A DNA stretch of 64,000 nt, taken from assembly GCA_002163135.1 (NCBI GenBank), contig MAAN01000013.1:1-64000 (forward strand). Reading direction: 5' to 3'. The translations under genes were made by a program, and so were the position numbers. Below the pieces are notes generated by a model that was not told where the DNA came from, made no database searches, and saw nothing but the letters and a program-made list of their open reading frames with translations. How positions within the stretch are numbered: position 1 is the stretch's first letter; each line of letters opens with the position of its first letter. Shown here piece by piece: positions 8,920 to 17,813 of the stretch. Origin of the DNA: Alphaproteobacteria bacterium 46_93_T64. GTDB lineage: Bacteria > Pseudomonadota > Alphaproteobacteria > Sneathiellales > Sneathiellaceae.

Positions 8920-9283
8920 TATCTATCGCCTCATACCAAGATTATTTCGTTGTTCTTTATATGAAGAGAAGCAGCAAATGGATCAAGGCCTTCTCGGAAA
9001 AAATTCAAATTTTACGAGAAATGTTGTTAAGGAGGACACAAATATTAGGGCTGGAAAGCAAAGGCCCACTCCAAGGGGCGCATAAATTTGGAGCGGGCCA
9101 TATGATCATCAACCGATGTGTGTAGATTGGCGGTGATCAGTGATACTTATATATCTATTTGGAACGTGCGTTCAAGTTATATTTTCAAATACCGTATGTT
9201 TCCATTTTTATATTCTGAGGTATACGTTTCACAACTTCATGTCGGCTCCGTCTTGTATGCATTCGAAACAACATGAGAATGAC
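8920..9283. other. Divergent intergenic region between htpG and the HutC-like gene
   Basis: About 360 bases holding the candidate htpG promoter on the left and, at 9063-9099, an imperfect inverted repeat (GGCCCACTCCAA / TTGGAGCGGGCC, one A-C mismatch, 13-base loop) with no T run after it. An upstream in-frame extension of the HutC-like frame starts at 9140 but its residues look non-coding. No other gene seen. Confidence 0.6.
8957..8987 (-). promoter_or_regulatory. Candidate RpoH (sigma-32) promoter of htpG
   Basis: On the minus strand CTTG (8987-8984) is followed after 17 bases by CTTCATAT (8966-8959). This resembles the alphaproteobacterial heat-shock promoter CTTG-N17-18-CYTATNT with a deviation in the -10 box. 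Its position 38-68 bases ahead of the htpG ATG and the known heat regulation of htpG support it. Confidence 0.45.
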
Positions 9284-10015
9284 ATGACAAATATAATTCA
9301 TCAGACAATTGCAAAAGGAATTGAAGCGCCCAAGCCTTTGTATGAACAGGTTAAATCCCACGTACTCGAGCATGTGCAATCAGGCGAATGGCCCATACAT
9401 TTTCAAATTCCATCAGAACATTCGTTGGTTCGTGAATTGGGTATGTCACGTATGACCATTCACAGAGCCCTTCGTGAACTAACCCAGGAAGGGTTTCTCA
9501 ATCGCATTCAAGGCGTGGGAACTTTTGTCGCGCAGCCGAAACAAAAAACAACCGCCCTTACCATGTCATATATTCAAGATATTATTAGTGGTCGCGGCAA
9601 CCAACATGTCTGCGATGTCCATTTTTTACAAGCAGAGGCCGTAACCGCTGAATATGCCATCCGTTTGGGCGTAAAAGAAGGAGATCAAGTATTCCGATCA
9701 TATTTCGTACATCGTGAAAACGGTGTTCCTGTTATGCTGGAAGATCGATATACAAACCCAGTACTCGTCCCAGATTTTTTATCGCAGAAATTTTCAGAAA
9801 TGAGTATCGATCAATATTTTCTGGATACCTGCAGCATGGTCTCGCACGAGCATCAGGTTTCAGCAACTCTTTCGACAGCAGAATCCCATCATTTTATGGA
9901 ACTGGAACAGGCTGCGCCTTGCCTCAGTATCAGTCGGAGAACCTGGAGCGGAAACAGAATTCTATCCGTCGCTCGTCTATTGTTTCCCGGACACCGTTTT
10001 CAATTAACGTGTTAA
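9284..10015 (+). CDS. GntR-family transcriptional regulator with UTRA domain (HutC-like)
   Basis: A 243-residue DNA-binding regulator. Residues about 12-80 form a winged helix of GntR type (PLYEQVKSHVLEHV, IPSEHSLVRELGMSRMTI, GFLNRIQGVGTFV). The rest is a UTRA ligand-binding domain of the HutC branch, ending RLLFPGHRFQLTC. HutC proteins repress histidine utilisation and bind urocanate; here there are no hut genes in view, so the ligand is open. ATG 9284 is chosen because the conserved HTH begins about ten residues in; the longer frame from 9140 adds 48 unlikely residues. It stands alone, followed by a hairpin. Confidence 0.88.
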   Translation: MTNIIHQTIAKGIEAPKPLYEQVKSHVLEHVQSGEWPIHFQIPSEHSLVRELGMSRMTIHRALRELTQEGFLNRIQGVGTFVAQPKQKTTALTMSYIQDIISGRGNQHVCDVHFLQAEAVTAEYAIRLGVKEGDQVFRSYFVHRENGVPVMLEDRYTNPVLVPDFLSQKFSEMSIDQYFLDTCSMVSHEHQVSATLSTAESHHFMELEQAAPCLSISRRTWSGNRILSVARLLFPGHRFQLTC

Positions 10016-10028
10016 ACTTTACCATCGC

Positions 10029-10055
10029 GAAGAAAAGCTTGTGCCGCTTTTCTTC
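10029..10055 (+). terminator. Hairpin terminator after the HutC-like gene
   Basis: GAAGAAAAGC and GCTTTTCTTC form a perfect 10-bp stem around TTGTGCC, 13 bases after the stop codon. The T run after it is poor, so the call is moderate. Confidence 0.6.
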
Positions 10056-10138
10056 CCTAGGTTTATTTGCCTATACACATATATCTAGGTATGTTACCTA
10101 AATCATAGATTAATTTTAAAAAGTAATATTATATAAAC

Positions 10139-10798
10139 ATGAAAATCTTTTTAGCTGACGATCATCCCTTATACCGGATGGCATTATCGGGCCTATTACA
10201 GCAACTTGAAGACGATGTGGATGTTGTGGATTGCTGCGATTTCGCTGAATTGCAACAACAAATAGAAACCGCCGAGACCAAGCCAGATTTAATATTACTT
10301 GATATCTGTATGCCTGGAATGAGCTTTGAAGATGCTTTGGCAAACCTGAAACACAATTATCCAAAGGTGCCAGTCGTTATCATATCTGCATCTGAGGATG
10401 TGTCTGATATGTCAAAAGCCCTAAATCTAGGAGCAGAAGGATACATTCCAAAATCCTCCTCCCGTGAAGTTCTTTTAAGTGCTCTTCGACTTGTTATGTC
10501 CGGCGGAAAATATATCCCGTCAGAAGCTTTTCAAATGAACAACGACGAGCTGCGAATTAACACAAGGCACACATCTGAATCAAGAAGTTCTACCAAGACA
10601 AACAGCAATACCAGTGCCCTAACAACGCGTCAGCGTAATGTCCTAGATTTGATGGCGGAAGGTCAGTCGAACAAGGAGATTGCTGCTGCTCTGAACTTGG
10701 CCGAAAGTACCGTCAAAGTTCATATTACTGCGATTTTCCGGACACTGGGCGTTAGTAATCGGACACAGGCTGTGTTGAAAGTAAAAGAATTCGCCTGA
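10139..10798 (+). CDS. NarL/LuxR-family response regulator (orphan)
   Basis: A 219-residue two-component response regulator. The receiver domain (residues 1-120) has the acidic pair DD at 7-8, the phosphoacceptor D55 in LILLDICMPG, and the conserved Lys in YIPKSSS. The LuxR-type HTH is at about 158-215 (LTTRQRNVLDLMAEGQSNKE, LAESTVKVHITAIF). There is no histidine kinase beside it, so its sensor lies elsewhere. It is convergent with the AAA ATPase gene. No SD better than a weak A-rich stretch is seen upstream of the ATG. Confidence 0.92.
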   Translation: MKIFLADDHPLYRMALSGLLQQLEDDVDVVDCCDFAELQQQIETAETKPDLILLDICMPGMSFEDALANLKHNYPKVPVVIISASEDVSDMSKALNLGAEGYIPKSSSREVLLSALRLVMSGGKYIPSEAFQMNNDELRINTRHTSESRSSTKTNSNTSALTTRQRNVLDLMAEGQSNKEIAAALNLAESTVKVHITAIFRTLGVSNRTQAVLKVKEFA

Positions 10799-10867
10799 GC
10801 GAATTTAAACAGACACATTTACTTAAACAAAAATCACTCAACAGCTCGCAGCGGCCACCGTTTTATC

Positions 10868-12337
10868 TCAAGATTTCTGAGATTTAGCACTTGTTGAGCC
10901 AATACCTTTCGCGTTGGAAGTATACAAGTTCCTAAGTGCGTCTGTAATCAACTCTTCTGTAAAATGTGGTGCAACGCCCATATACTTACAGGCTGCGATC
11001 ACCTGATCCACAATAAATTTTGGCTGGAAGCAAGCAAGGTCAAAGCTGTTCTTCACCTGAAGTTCATCGATAATGATTTCCAGAATTCTCTCCGTCATCT
11101 CCAACCCTCGCCCACCAGCAACGATTTTGAAAATTTCATAATACTGATCTTTGTTTGGACCGATTGTTTCCAATTTGTAAGGTATTCGACGTAAAAATGC
11201 CGGGTCCATCAAATCATCAGGTGAGAGGTTCGTTGAAAAAATAACAAGCTCATCAAATGGTAATTGAAAGCTTTTTCCAGTATGCAACTTCAAGAAGTCT
11301 ATTCGGCTTTCAAGCGGCACGATCCAACGATTTAGCAGTTCTGTAGGGCTGACAAGTTGCCGACCAAAATCGTCAATAATAAATGTGCCATTTGATGCTT
11401 TAACATGAAGGGGAGCTTCATAATATTTTGCATTGGCATTGTAGCTTAGATCCAGCATCTCTAGTGTGAGTTCGCCGCCAGTAATAACAACGGGCCGATC
11501 ACATGGAACCCAGCGCCCGTCAAATTCTTCTCGGCGAAGGCCGGATTTTGGAACGTCTTTTTCATCAGGTAACACAGGCACATGAATAGCAGGATCAAAA
11601 ACTTTAATAATTTGCCCATCCACTTCAAAGCAGTATGGGATGTAAATTACATTCGCAAAGATCGCTGCAACTTTCTCTGCAACCGTCGTCTTCCCATTTC
11701 CCGGAGGACCATATAGTAGGATACTCTTACCAGCGTTGATGCCAGGCCCCAACCTTCTGACAAAGTCATCAGCAATCACCAGATTTTTGAAGCTGTTGTC
11801 AATCTTGGACTGCTCGACCCGTTCATTGGTGATTTTCTGCTGCATAATCCGTTCTTGATAACTTTCGAGCGACACCGGAGCAGGCCCGACATACTGATTT
11901 TGCTGCAGAGATTCCAAAGCAAAGCGGCGACCGCTCTCCGTCATCACATATCGGTTTTCTGAAAAAGTGGTTTGATCAGCAGATCCCAACGCCTCAATAA
12001 ATTTTCGATCTGCAGCGTCTTGTACAAGACGATTGATAACTGGAATAGGAAGCTTGATAGCTGCCGCGAATTCAGAGGCAGTTTCAAGACTATTTACATA
12101 AATAGCCTTGAACAGCAGCCGCAACAAATTTGCTGTGGGGATGCCCGTATCCGAGATGGTTTTAGGAGCTTGCGGCGCTTCATAAATGAGTTTATCGACA
12201 GTATCCTGACTAAGAACACCCAAAGCCACCAGATTTTCACCTAATCGCCCGCCGTTTTCCTTTTGCCGGTGAAAAGCGAGTTCAATATCCTCTCGCGTTA
12301 CTAATCCATGGGCAAGAAGAAGGTCGCCAATGAGCAT
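10868..12337 (-). CDS. AAA+ ATPase with N-terminal MshEN/GspE-N-like domain
   Basis: A 489-residue cytoplasmic ATPase. Residues 1-52 (IGDLLLAHGLVTREDIELA, then RLGENLVALGVLS) resemble the MshEN/type II secretion GspE N-terminal domain, which in other proteins can bind cyclic-di-GMP. Residues 60-150 look like a winged-helix segment. The ATPase has Walker A LLYGPPGNGKTT (about 207-218) and Walker B GTFIIDDFGR (317-326), with an unusually acid-poor DD pair, and an arginine-containing sensor region (DPAFLRRIPYKLE). No secretion or pilus genes are nearby, so the target machine is unknown. The combination is unusual but I think it recurs in alphaproteobacteria. Confidence 0.78.
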   Translation of the reverse strand: MLIGDLLLAHGLVTREDIELAFHRQKENGGRLGENLVALGVLSQDTVDKLIYEAPQAPKTISDTGIPTANLLRLLFKAIYVNSLETASEFAAAIKLPIPVINRLVQDAADRKFIEALGSADQTTFSENRYVMTESGRRFALESLQQNQYVGPAPVSLESYQERIMQQKITNERVEQSKIDNSFKNLVIADDFVRRLGPGINAGKSILLYGPPGNGKTTVAEKVAAIFANVIYIPYCFEVDGQIIKVFDPAIHVPVLPDEKDVPKSGLRREEFDGRWVPCDRPVVITGGELTLEMLDLSYNANAKYYEAPLHVKASNGTFIIDDFGRQLVSPTELLNRWIVPLESRIDFLKLHTGKSFQLPFDELVIFSTNLSPDDLMDPAFLRRIPYKLETIGPNKDQYYEIFKIVAGGRGLEMTERILEIIIDELQVKNSFDLACFQPKFIVDQVIAACKYMGVAPHFTEELITDALRNLYTSNAKGIGSTSAKSQKS

Positions 12338-12552
12338 CCTGGAGTCTCCATCATTAAAAACAATGTTCTACTGCGCGCAATTAGCAACAGTTAAGGTTAA
12401 TTCTTATCTGGTTTTCGTTAACAGCCCGTTAGAAAGTATAAAAAATTTGATCTTTCTCTACAGATCAGAGAATACAATAATTGACTCCATTGAGATTTAA
12501 GTATGTGCTGGTTTTAGGACTGCTGATATTTTTCAAGCCGAGAGGATCCTCA

Positions 12553-13083
12553 ATGAATAGCTACCAAGCGCTTTTATCTGTGTTCTCATCAGATCGAGTT
12601 GGCCTCATATCAGAGGTTACAAGCCATCTTTTCAATCAAGGCGTTAACCTTGGTGATACAAGCTTTGCCATTTTGGGAAAGGGGGGTGAATTTTCCAGCA
12701 TCATCGAAGTCCCGTCACATTTGTCCGAAACAGAGCTCACAGAAGAATTATCCTCCCTCGAGGGATTGAAAGGCGCTGACATAGCCGTAAAACGGATCAG
12801 CCTTCCAGACGTACAAGCCCCCTCTACAGAGGTCACCCACAATATTCAATGCGAAGGCAGAGACCAGCCAGGACTTCTCGCCCGCCTATCCGAAGTCTTC
12901 ACCGATTTTGGCGGAAATATTGTCAGACTAAAGTCAGATCACGTGGAAGCAGAAGAGGGTTGGCACTTCATTACACGCTTGTCTGTGAATATTCCTGCGA
13001 GCAGAGCTGACAATTGCCTCGCAGCGCTTGGAAATACCGCCGCTGAATTAGGCCAAAAACTTGTATCAGAGAAAATTTCCTAG
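12553..13083 (+). CDS. GcvR-like ACT-domain regulatory protein
   Basis: A 176-residue cytoplasmic protein with two ACT domains: residues 3-75 (LLSVFSSDRVGLISEVTSHL) and 90-170 (NIQCEGRDQPGLLARLSEVF). ACT pairs of this size belong to the GcvR family, which binds amino acids such as glycine and modulates glycine-cleavage regulation. ATG 12553 is preferred because AGAGGA lies just upstream and the ACT fold begins right after it; a longer TTG frame from 12481 is not supported. It is followed by a strong hairpin shared with the convergent chemoreceptor gene. Confidence 0.82.
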   Translation: MNSYQALLSVFSSDRVGLISEVTSHLFNQGVNLGDTSFAILGKGGEFSSIIEVPSHLSETELTEELSSLEGLKGADIAVKRISLPDVQAPSTEVTHNIQCEGRDQPGLLARLSEVFTDFGGNIVRLKSDHVEAEEGWHFITRLSVNIPASRADNCLAALGNTAAELGQKLVSEKIS

Positions 13084-13099
13084 TTGCTCAATCTTCGGC

Positions 13100-13144
13100 A
13101 AAGTTAAGGCCGCAAGAGCATAACTGCTTTGCGGCCTTAACTTT
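13100..13144. terminator. Bidirectional terminator between the ACT protein and the chemoreceptor
   Basis: AAAGTTAAGGCCGCAA pairs perfectly over 16 bp with TTGCGGCCTTAACTTT around a 13-base loop. It sits between two convergent genes and its right arm overlaps the chemoreceptor stop codon, so it can serve both. Confidence 0.85.
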
Positions 13145-15941
13145 ATGCGGATCGAACGTTCTTCAAGAAGCTAGAGACTTCCGCGTTCAACTCAGAGGAA
13201 CGTTCGGCCAATTTACTTGACTGCTCCAATATCTGACTAGCTGCCGACCCGGTTTCTTCTGCAGAACGAGTAACTCCGGAGATATTGCTCGTCACCTCTG
13301 TTGTTCCATTGGAGGCTTCTCCCGCACTTCGAGAGATTTCCTGAGTTGAGGCCGATTGCTCCTCAATAGCCGCTGCGATCGCCGCAGATATTTCATCCAT
13401 CTGACTGATGGTGCTGGAAATTCCCTGAATTGCATCAGCGGAGAGCTTCGTTGCTCCCTGAATGCCACTTATTTGACTACTGATTTCTTCAGTGGCTTTA
13501 GCAGTCTGGTTGGCGAGGTTTTTCACCTCTGATGCCACAACAGCAAAGCCTTTACCTGCATCACCAGCACGTGCGGCCTCAATCGTTGCGTTCAGTGCAA
13601 GAAGGTTAGTTTGTTCCGCAATGTCTGTAATCAAAGCAACCACTTCGCCGATTTTCTGAGAAGCATCAACCAGATACTGGATTTGCTGATGCGACTCTTC
13701 AGCCTGCTTCACAGCATCGCCAGCCACCCTAGTTGACTGTGAGACCTGTTGGCTAATTTCAAGAATTGAACTAGACATTTCATCCGCAGCCGTGGCCACA
13801 TTCTGAACGTTACTAGAGGCTTGTTCCGCCGATCCCAACGCACTTGAAGTTTGAGTGTTTGTCTCTCCAACCACCAATAACATCTGCTCAGAAGAAGAAT
13901 GCATATCACGAGCAGCGGCATCGACCGCTGACGCGATACTTCCAACTGACGCTTCAAATTCATCCGCCAATTTCATCAAATTGGCGCGATTTTCTTCTTC
14001 CTGACGTTTACGCTCAATCTCTGCAGCCTCATCTTGTTTCAACTTATCTGCATTCCGTTGAGCTTCTCGTTGGCGCTGCTCTGTTTCGTTTTTATCAGCC
14101 TCCATGCGAAGTTGTTCTGCTTCAACTGCGTTATTCTTAAAGACTGTCAAGGCCGTCGCCATTTCACCAATTTCATCTTTGGTATCCGCCGCAGGAACAT
14201 CAGCCTTCAGGTTACCGTTGGCGAGTTCGTTCATGGCAGTCGTCATTTTCCGGATTGGATCTGCTATACCATTACCAATTACCAGTGCTAAGACTAAGCC
14301 CGCCCCAAGAGCACCCAGAACACACAGCGCAATTACGAGGTAAGTGTTAAACACAGTTGTTTCTGAAGCCTCAATACGGCTATCCATTTGCGTTTGCTCA
14401 ACTGAGCGGAATTCACTTAAAACTTGGGAGAATTCACTGAAATATTTTTGACCGCGTGCTTTACCAACTAAATCAGCCATATCGTCCATAGTTCTGGCAT
14501 CGCCAATACTACGCCGCAGCTCTATCGCTCCTTCGACCACATCTTTTTGCCAATTTGCAATCGTTGTTGCTGCTATTTTGAGAGCATCGGACTGTGCCGC
14601 GTCCCCTGAAACCTGATTGCTAAGTTCAGCAACCGCTGCCTTGAATGCGGAACTGCCATCTTTATAAGGTTTCAGAAATCCGTCCTGACCGGATAACAAA
14701 TATCCGCGCATACCTGTTTCCATATCAACGGCAGCACTTAAAATATTATTTGCAGCTTCAATCGTTTTATAGCTTGTTGAAACTTTTTCTTCATTGACGA
14801 TCATTGTCACCAATCCGGCCTCTACGTTCTGTTCGGCCGCTAATGCCTCTTCTTTACGATAGTAAATTCGGCCTTCTTCTGCCTCCGCTACACTGCCAAG
14901 TTCCTTTTTGAATTTTTCCAGCAAATCGCCGCCATGATTTGCGGCAATGAATTCGTTCAAGTGGGTAAGGTTCCCAAATCCGCTATCCACTGATGCGCGC
15001 ATCTTTATCGCAGGTTTGATAGCCATTTCGATCCAGTTATAGACAAATTCATCGGCTTTTTTAACCCGTTCCAAATGCTTGGCATTTTCTTCAACAGTTA
15101 ATCCCAGTATATCCAGTTCTGCAAACATCAGATCTACAGAACTTTCATATTCTCTTATGAAGTTTTTGTCTCCGCCGATTAAATATCCGCGCAATTCAGC
15201 CTGCATTTTGATAATGAGGCTATTTACGCTTTTAACCGCAGTTAAAACGGTTTGCGTAAACTCAACCGCGGATGCAGCCTTTTTAACAACTGTGAACTGG
15301 TCGGCAACAGCGTCTTTTGCCGTTGAGAATTCTGCTTTGCGCTTTTCAAGACGAGTTTGTTCTACGGTAATAAATTCATTTATCTGTTTACGGAATTTCT
15401 TAAAGAAGACTTCGCCCTTGGCCTGACCTACCAGTTTAGCCATATCGTTCATTGTTGGTGCGTCGCCGATCTGGCGTCGAAGTTCAATGGAAGGTTCAGT
15501 GACGTTTTTTTGCCATTCGCGAAGGATTTGTTCGGTTTTTTCGAGGCGGGCAATCTGTTCACTACTGTTACTCTCGCTTGATTTTGCTGTTTTGAGAGAC
15601 TCCAGAAGGCGGTATGTTTCCGCTTCACCCTTTTCATAGGGTTTTAGAAAACTGGTCTGGCCCGCGAGCAAATAGCCGCGCATCCCTGTTTCCATATTCA
15701 GCGCAGAATTTTCTACCGCAGCTGCCAATTCGGTTAAGTTCCGGGACTCGTCCAGTTTGGCATTGGTTTCCACTAAACCATTGATATTGTATACCGCAAC
15801 TATCCCGAGCACCAAAAGCAGTGCTAACGGCGAACAAATTCCAATAAGAATTTTAGATTTAGTCTTCAGGTTCTTAAATTTGCTGGATGAAAAATTGGAT
15901 GTCTTGTTTTTTCCAGACAAAGGAGACTTTTTATTAGCCAT
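13143..15941 (-). CDS. Methyl-accepting chemotaxis protein with three CHASE3-like units
   Basis: A 932-residue inner-membrane chemoreceptor. After a basic cytoplasmic start, TM1 lies at about residues 30-53. The periplasmic part has three related units: [20 protein letters not shown] near 85, a diverged copy [19 protein letters not shown] near 250, and [20 protein letters not shown] near 410. Units 1 and 3 each also carry IELRR-IGDA..TM.DMA.LVG. TM2 is at about 533-556, then HAMP ([18 protein letters not shown]) and a full MCP signalling domain with the hairpin-tip region ([20 protein letters not shown]). ATG 15941 is preferred to 15965 because GAGGAAAG precedes it. Ligand unknown; CHASE3 is normally present once. 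Confidence 0.9.
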   Translation of the reverse strand: MANKKSPLSGKNKTSNFSSSKFKNLKTKSKILIGICSPLALLLVLGIVAVYNINGLVETNAKLDESRNLTELAAAVENSALNMETGMRGYLLAGQTSFLKPYEKGEAETYRLLESLKTAKSSESNSSEQIARLEKTEQILREWQKNVTEPSIELRRQIGDAPTMNDMAKLVGQAKGEVFFKKFRKQINEFITVEQTRLEKRKAEFSTAKDAVADQFTVVKKAASAVEFTQTVLTAVKSVNSLIIKMQAELRGYLIGGDKNFIREYESSVDLMFAELDILGLTVEENAKHLERVKKADEFVYNWIEMAIKPAIKMRASVDSGFGNLTHLNEFIAANHGGDLLEKFKKELGSVAEAEEGRIYYRKEEALAAEQNVEAGLVTMIVNEEKVSTSYKTIEAANNILSAAVDMETGMRGYLLSGQDGFLKPYKDGSSAFKAAVAELSNQVSGDAAQSDALKIAATTIANWQKDVVEGAIELRRSIGDARTMDDMADLVGKARGQKYFSEFSQVLSEFRSVEQTQMDSRIEASETTVFNTYLVIALCVLGALGAGLVLALVIGNGIADPIRKMTTAMNELANGNLKADVPAADTKDEIGEMATALTVFKNNAVEAEQLRMEADKNETEQRQREAQRNADKLKQDEAAEIERKRQEEENRANLMKLADEFEASVGSIASAVDAAARDMHSSSEQMLLVVGETNTQTSSALGSAEQASSNVQNVATAADEMSSSILEISQQVSQSTRVAGDAVKQAEESHQQIQYLVDASQKIGEVVALITDIAEQTNLLALNATIEAARAGDAGKGFAVVASEVKNLANQTAKATEEISSQISGIQGATKLSADAIQGISSTISQMDEISAAIAAAIEEQSASTQEISRSAGEASNGTTEVTSNISGVTRSAEETGSAASQILEQSSKLAERSSELNAEVSSFLKNVRSA

Positions 15942-16346
15942 GGCCCTATTACTTTCCTCAATCAACTAAAGAAACCTAGAAAAAGCCTCTCCGTACTTGA
16001 TATGCTACTGTGGCCATTTTTAGTAGAATTACCCAAAAACAGCCGGATTCATTTTTTCAGTAGTTTTGTCGCAATTAATTAACATGTCCTTAAATCCGTA
16101 AGTTTTGTTCGAAATTTTAGCTAATCGCGAAGTTCTCCCACCAATGTTGAAGCCGAAACATCTAAATTTCACTGTTTGTGTGTTTTGATTTTCTGAATAG
16201 TCACAAGTCATTTGCAGACCCTACTTTCTGCCGGTATGCTCTCTCCCTAAACTCTAATTAAAACCAATAACAGGAGTAAGGTTTCATACATCGCGCTCTA
16301 CCATCGGAATTAATGGTTGGATTTTGGAATATGAAACCGAACACAC
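15942..16346. other. Divergent intergenic region, about 400 bases
   Basis: Holds the promoters of the chemoreceptor (minus) and the crotonase-fold gene (plus). I see no RNA gene. Two small oddities: CAGGAG at 16271-16276 has no start codon at a usable distance, and an out-of-frame 11-codon reading frame (16331-16366) begins 16 bases ahead of and overlaps the start of the crotonase gene. Confidence 0.5.
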
Positions 16347-17135
16347 ATGAACGATACAGATTTTAAGACACTCAAATATACGGTAACGGGACATATCGGC
16401 GAAATCACATTAGATCGCCCGCCGCTTAACTTGATTGATTATGAACTCACATATGAATATCTAGCAGCGTTGGATCTGGCTGATAATGATCCAAATGTTC
16501 GGGTTATTATTCTATCGGGCAATGGCAAAGGATTATCAGGTGGCGTGGATCTCAAATTTCTGGAATCTTTTGGACCAACCGAAATGAAAGATTTTCTGAG
16601 CCTTTTCTATATCAAAACCACGGAACGCGTTCGAAACCTATCCAAACCAATTATCGCGGCTGTTCATGGATACGCCCGCGAAGGGGCCTGCACCCTTGCT
16701 TTTGCATGTGATATGATTATTGCCTCCGACGACGCCGATTTTGGTTACCCCGGCGTTCCAAATCTAGCTTCCCCTCCGGGGATGCATGTATGGCATTTGC
16801 AAAAGCTCATTGGTCGCATGAAAGCCGCGCGTCTAATTTTTACAGGTGACCCTATTAAGGCTGACGAAGCTGAACGGCTTGGTCTAATTACTCAAATGGT
16901 TCCAAGAGCTGAGTTGAGAGTAGAAACATTCAAACTGGCTGAAAAAATTGCGAGCATGTCACCGCTTGCCCTCAAAATTTCTCGCGAACTCATGTATCGA
17001 GTGGAAGGTATGGATTTCAAACAAGTTCCGCCAACGGCTTTGGATGCAATGGCTGTAGCGTTTGGATCAGAAGACAGCCGAGAGGCCCGCAAGGCATTCG
17101 TTGAAAAACGTCCACCTGTCTGGAAGGGACGCTAG
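16347..17135 (+). CDS. Enoyl-CoA hydratase/isomerase family protein (crotonase fold)
   Basis: A 262-residue cytoplasmic crotonase-superfamily enzyme acting on an acyl-CoA. The oxyanion-hole region (GNGKGLSGGVDLKFL, residues 50-66) and the second one (AAVHGYAREGACTLAFACDM, about 105-124) are present. The positions that carry the catalytic glutamates of true enoyl-CoA hydratases read T (in EGACTLA) and V (in FGYPGV), so it may be an isomerase-like or other crotonase and not a hydratase. Start choice: the ATG at 16347 has no strong SD. It is a single-gene unit, closed by a terminator. Confidence 0.85.
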   Translation: MNDTDFKTLKYTVTGHIGEITLDRPPLNLIDYELTYEYLAALDLADNDPNVRVIILSGNGKGLSGGVDLKFLESFGPTEMKDFLSLFYIKTTERVRNLSKPIIAAVHGYAREGACTLAFACDMIIASDDADFGYPGVPNLASPPGMHVWHLQKLIGRMKAARLIFTGDPIKADEAERLGLITQMVPRAELRVETFKLAEKIASMSPLALKISRELMYRVEGMDFKQVPPTALDAMAVAFGSEDSREARKAFVEKRPPVWKGR

Positions 17136-17163
17136 AGCGACCCTTCCGCAGCTTAAACCATAG

Positions 17164-17207
17164 GGCGAATTTCTATGAAAACGATTTATTTAGAAATTCG
17201 CCTTTAT
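17164..17207 (+). terminator. Rho-independent terminator after the crotonase-fold gene
   Basis: GGCGAATTTCTA and TAGAAATTCGCC form a perfect 12-bp stem around a 15-base loop, followed by TTTAT. It starts 29 bases after the stop codon. Confidence 0.75.
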
Positions 17208-17267
17208 CATTCCGTTAGTACGATACAAAGTAAGTAAAATATCGATTTTCCATAATGGAGATAAAAA

Positions 17268-17813
17268 TTGAGCGATCAAAAACCAGACGTCAAAACCATA
17301 TTGCGTAGGCCGATTGATTGCGCTCCTAAGTTACTTCAGAATTTTATTGATATTGTCCTGATCGGTGGAGAAGTACCAGTTGCTAATCTGAGGCGCGGGG
17401 TTCCTTCGGCAGATATGCTATTCTTTGCCGTATTAGAAAAACAAATCATTGGTGTGAGTTGCCTGCGTTATCCAAACGCCAATTTTCATAAACATCTGTT
17501 CGAAAAAGCAGGTGTCCCTGAAATGTATAATCCCCTTAGTCTCGAAGCCTGCTGGTTATGTGTGAAACCTGAATATCGCGGGGTCGGCGCCTGGTCCAGC
17601 ATCTTTAAAGCTAGAACAGAATATACCGAAGGCAGGCCTACTCATGCACTTCACCGCGCAGACAACAAATTGGTTTCTGATCCAGTCAAAAACATGGGGT
17701 ATTCTCAGGCAGGAATAGATTTTTATGCTGATACAAGTGACGATAAACTTTGTTTGATCGTAAAAAATCATGATCCAGTTTTTGATCCTTCGAAAAAGAT
17801 GAAATACTGCTAG
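17268..17813 (+). CDS. GNAT-like protein, tandem paralogue 1 of 3
   Basis: A 181-residue cytoplasmic protein. The segment EACWLCVKPEYRGVGAWSSI (about residues 101-120) has the RGxGxx acetyl-CoA loop and preceding beta strand of GNAT N-acyltransferases; the fold call is by motif only. It starts with TTG, supported by GGAG at 17256-17259. The next gene begins within its stop codon (TAGTG). It is the most diverged of three equal-length copies; the shared frame is R-P-DC at the start and ANHDPVFDPSKK-like at the end (here KNHDPVFDPSKK). Substrate unknown. Confidence 0.75.
   Translation: MSDQKPDVKTILRRPIDCAPKLLQNFIDIVLIGGEVPVANLRRGVPSADMLFFAVLEKQIIGVSCLRYPNANFHKHLFEKAGVPEMYNPLSLEACWLCVKPEYRGVGAWSSIFKARTEYTEGRPTHALHRADNKLVSDPVKNMGYSQAGIDFYADTSDDKLCLIVKNHDPVFDPSKKMKYC

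Noticed and set aside
9140-9283. 48-residue N-terminal extension of the HutC-like regulator
   Set aside because: The residues look like translated AT-rich DNA and the GntR family starts near residue 49; ATG 9284 is used.
12481-12552. TTG start adding a hydrophobic 24-residue extension to the ACT protein
   Set aside because: It would look like a signal peptide, but GcvR-like ACT proteins are cytoplasmic and AGAGGA precedes the ATG at 12553.
14034-14343. Plus-strand open frames inside the chemoreceptor gene
   Set aside because: These are antisense shadows of a clear MCP with full domain structure; the same applies to the antisense frames in the topoisomerase and TRAP genes.
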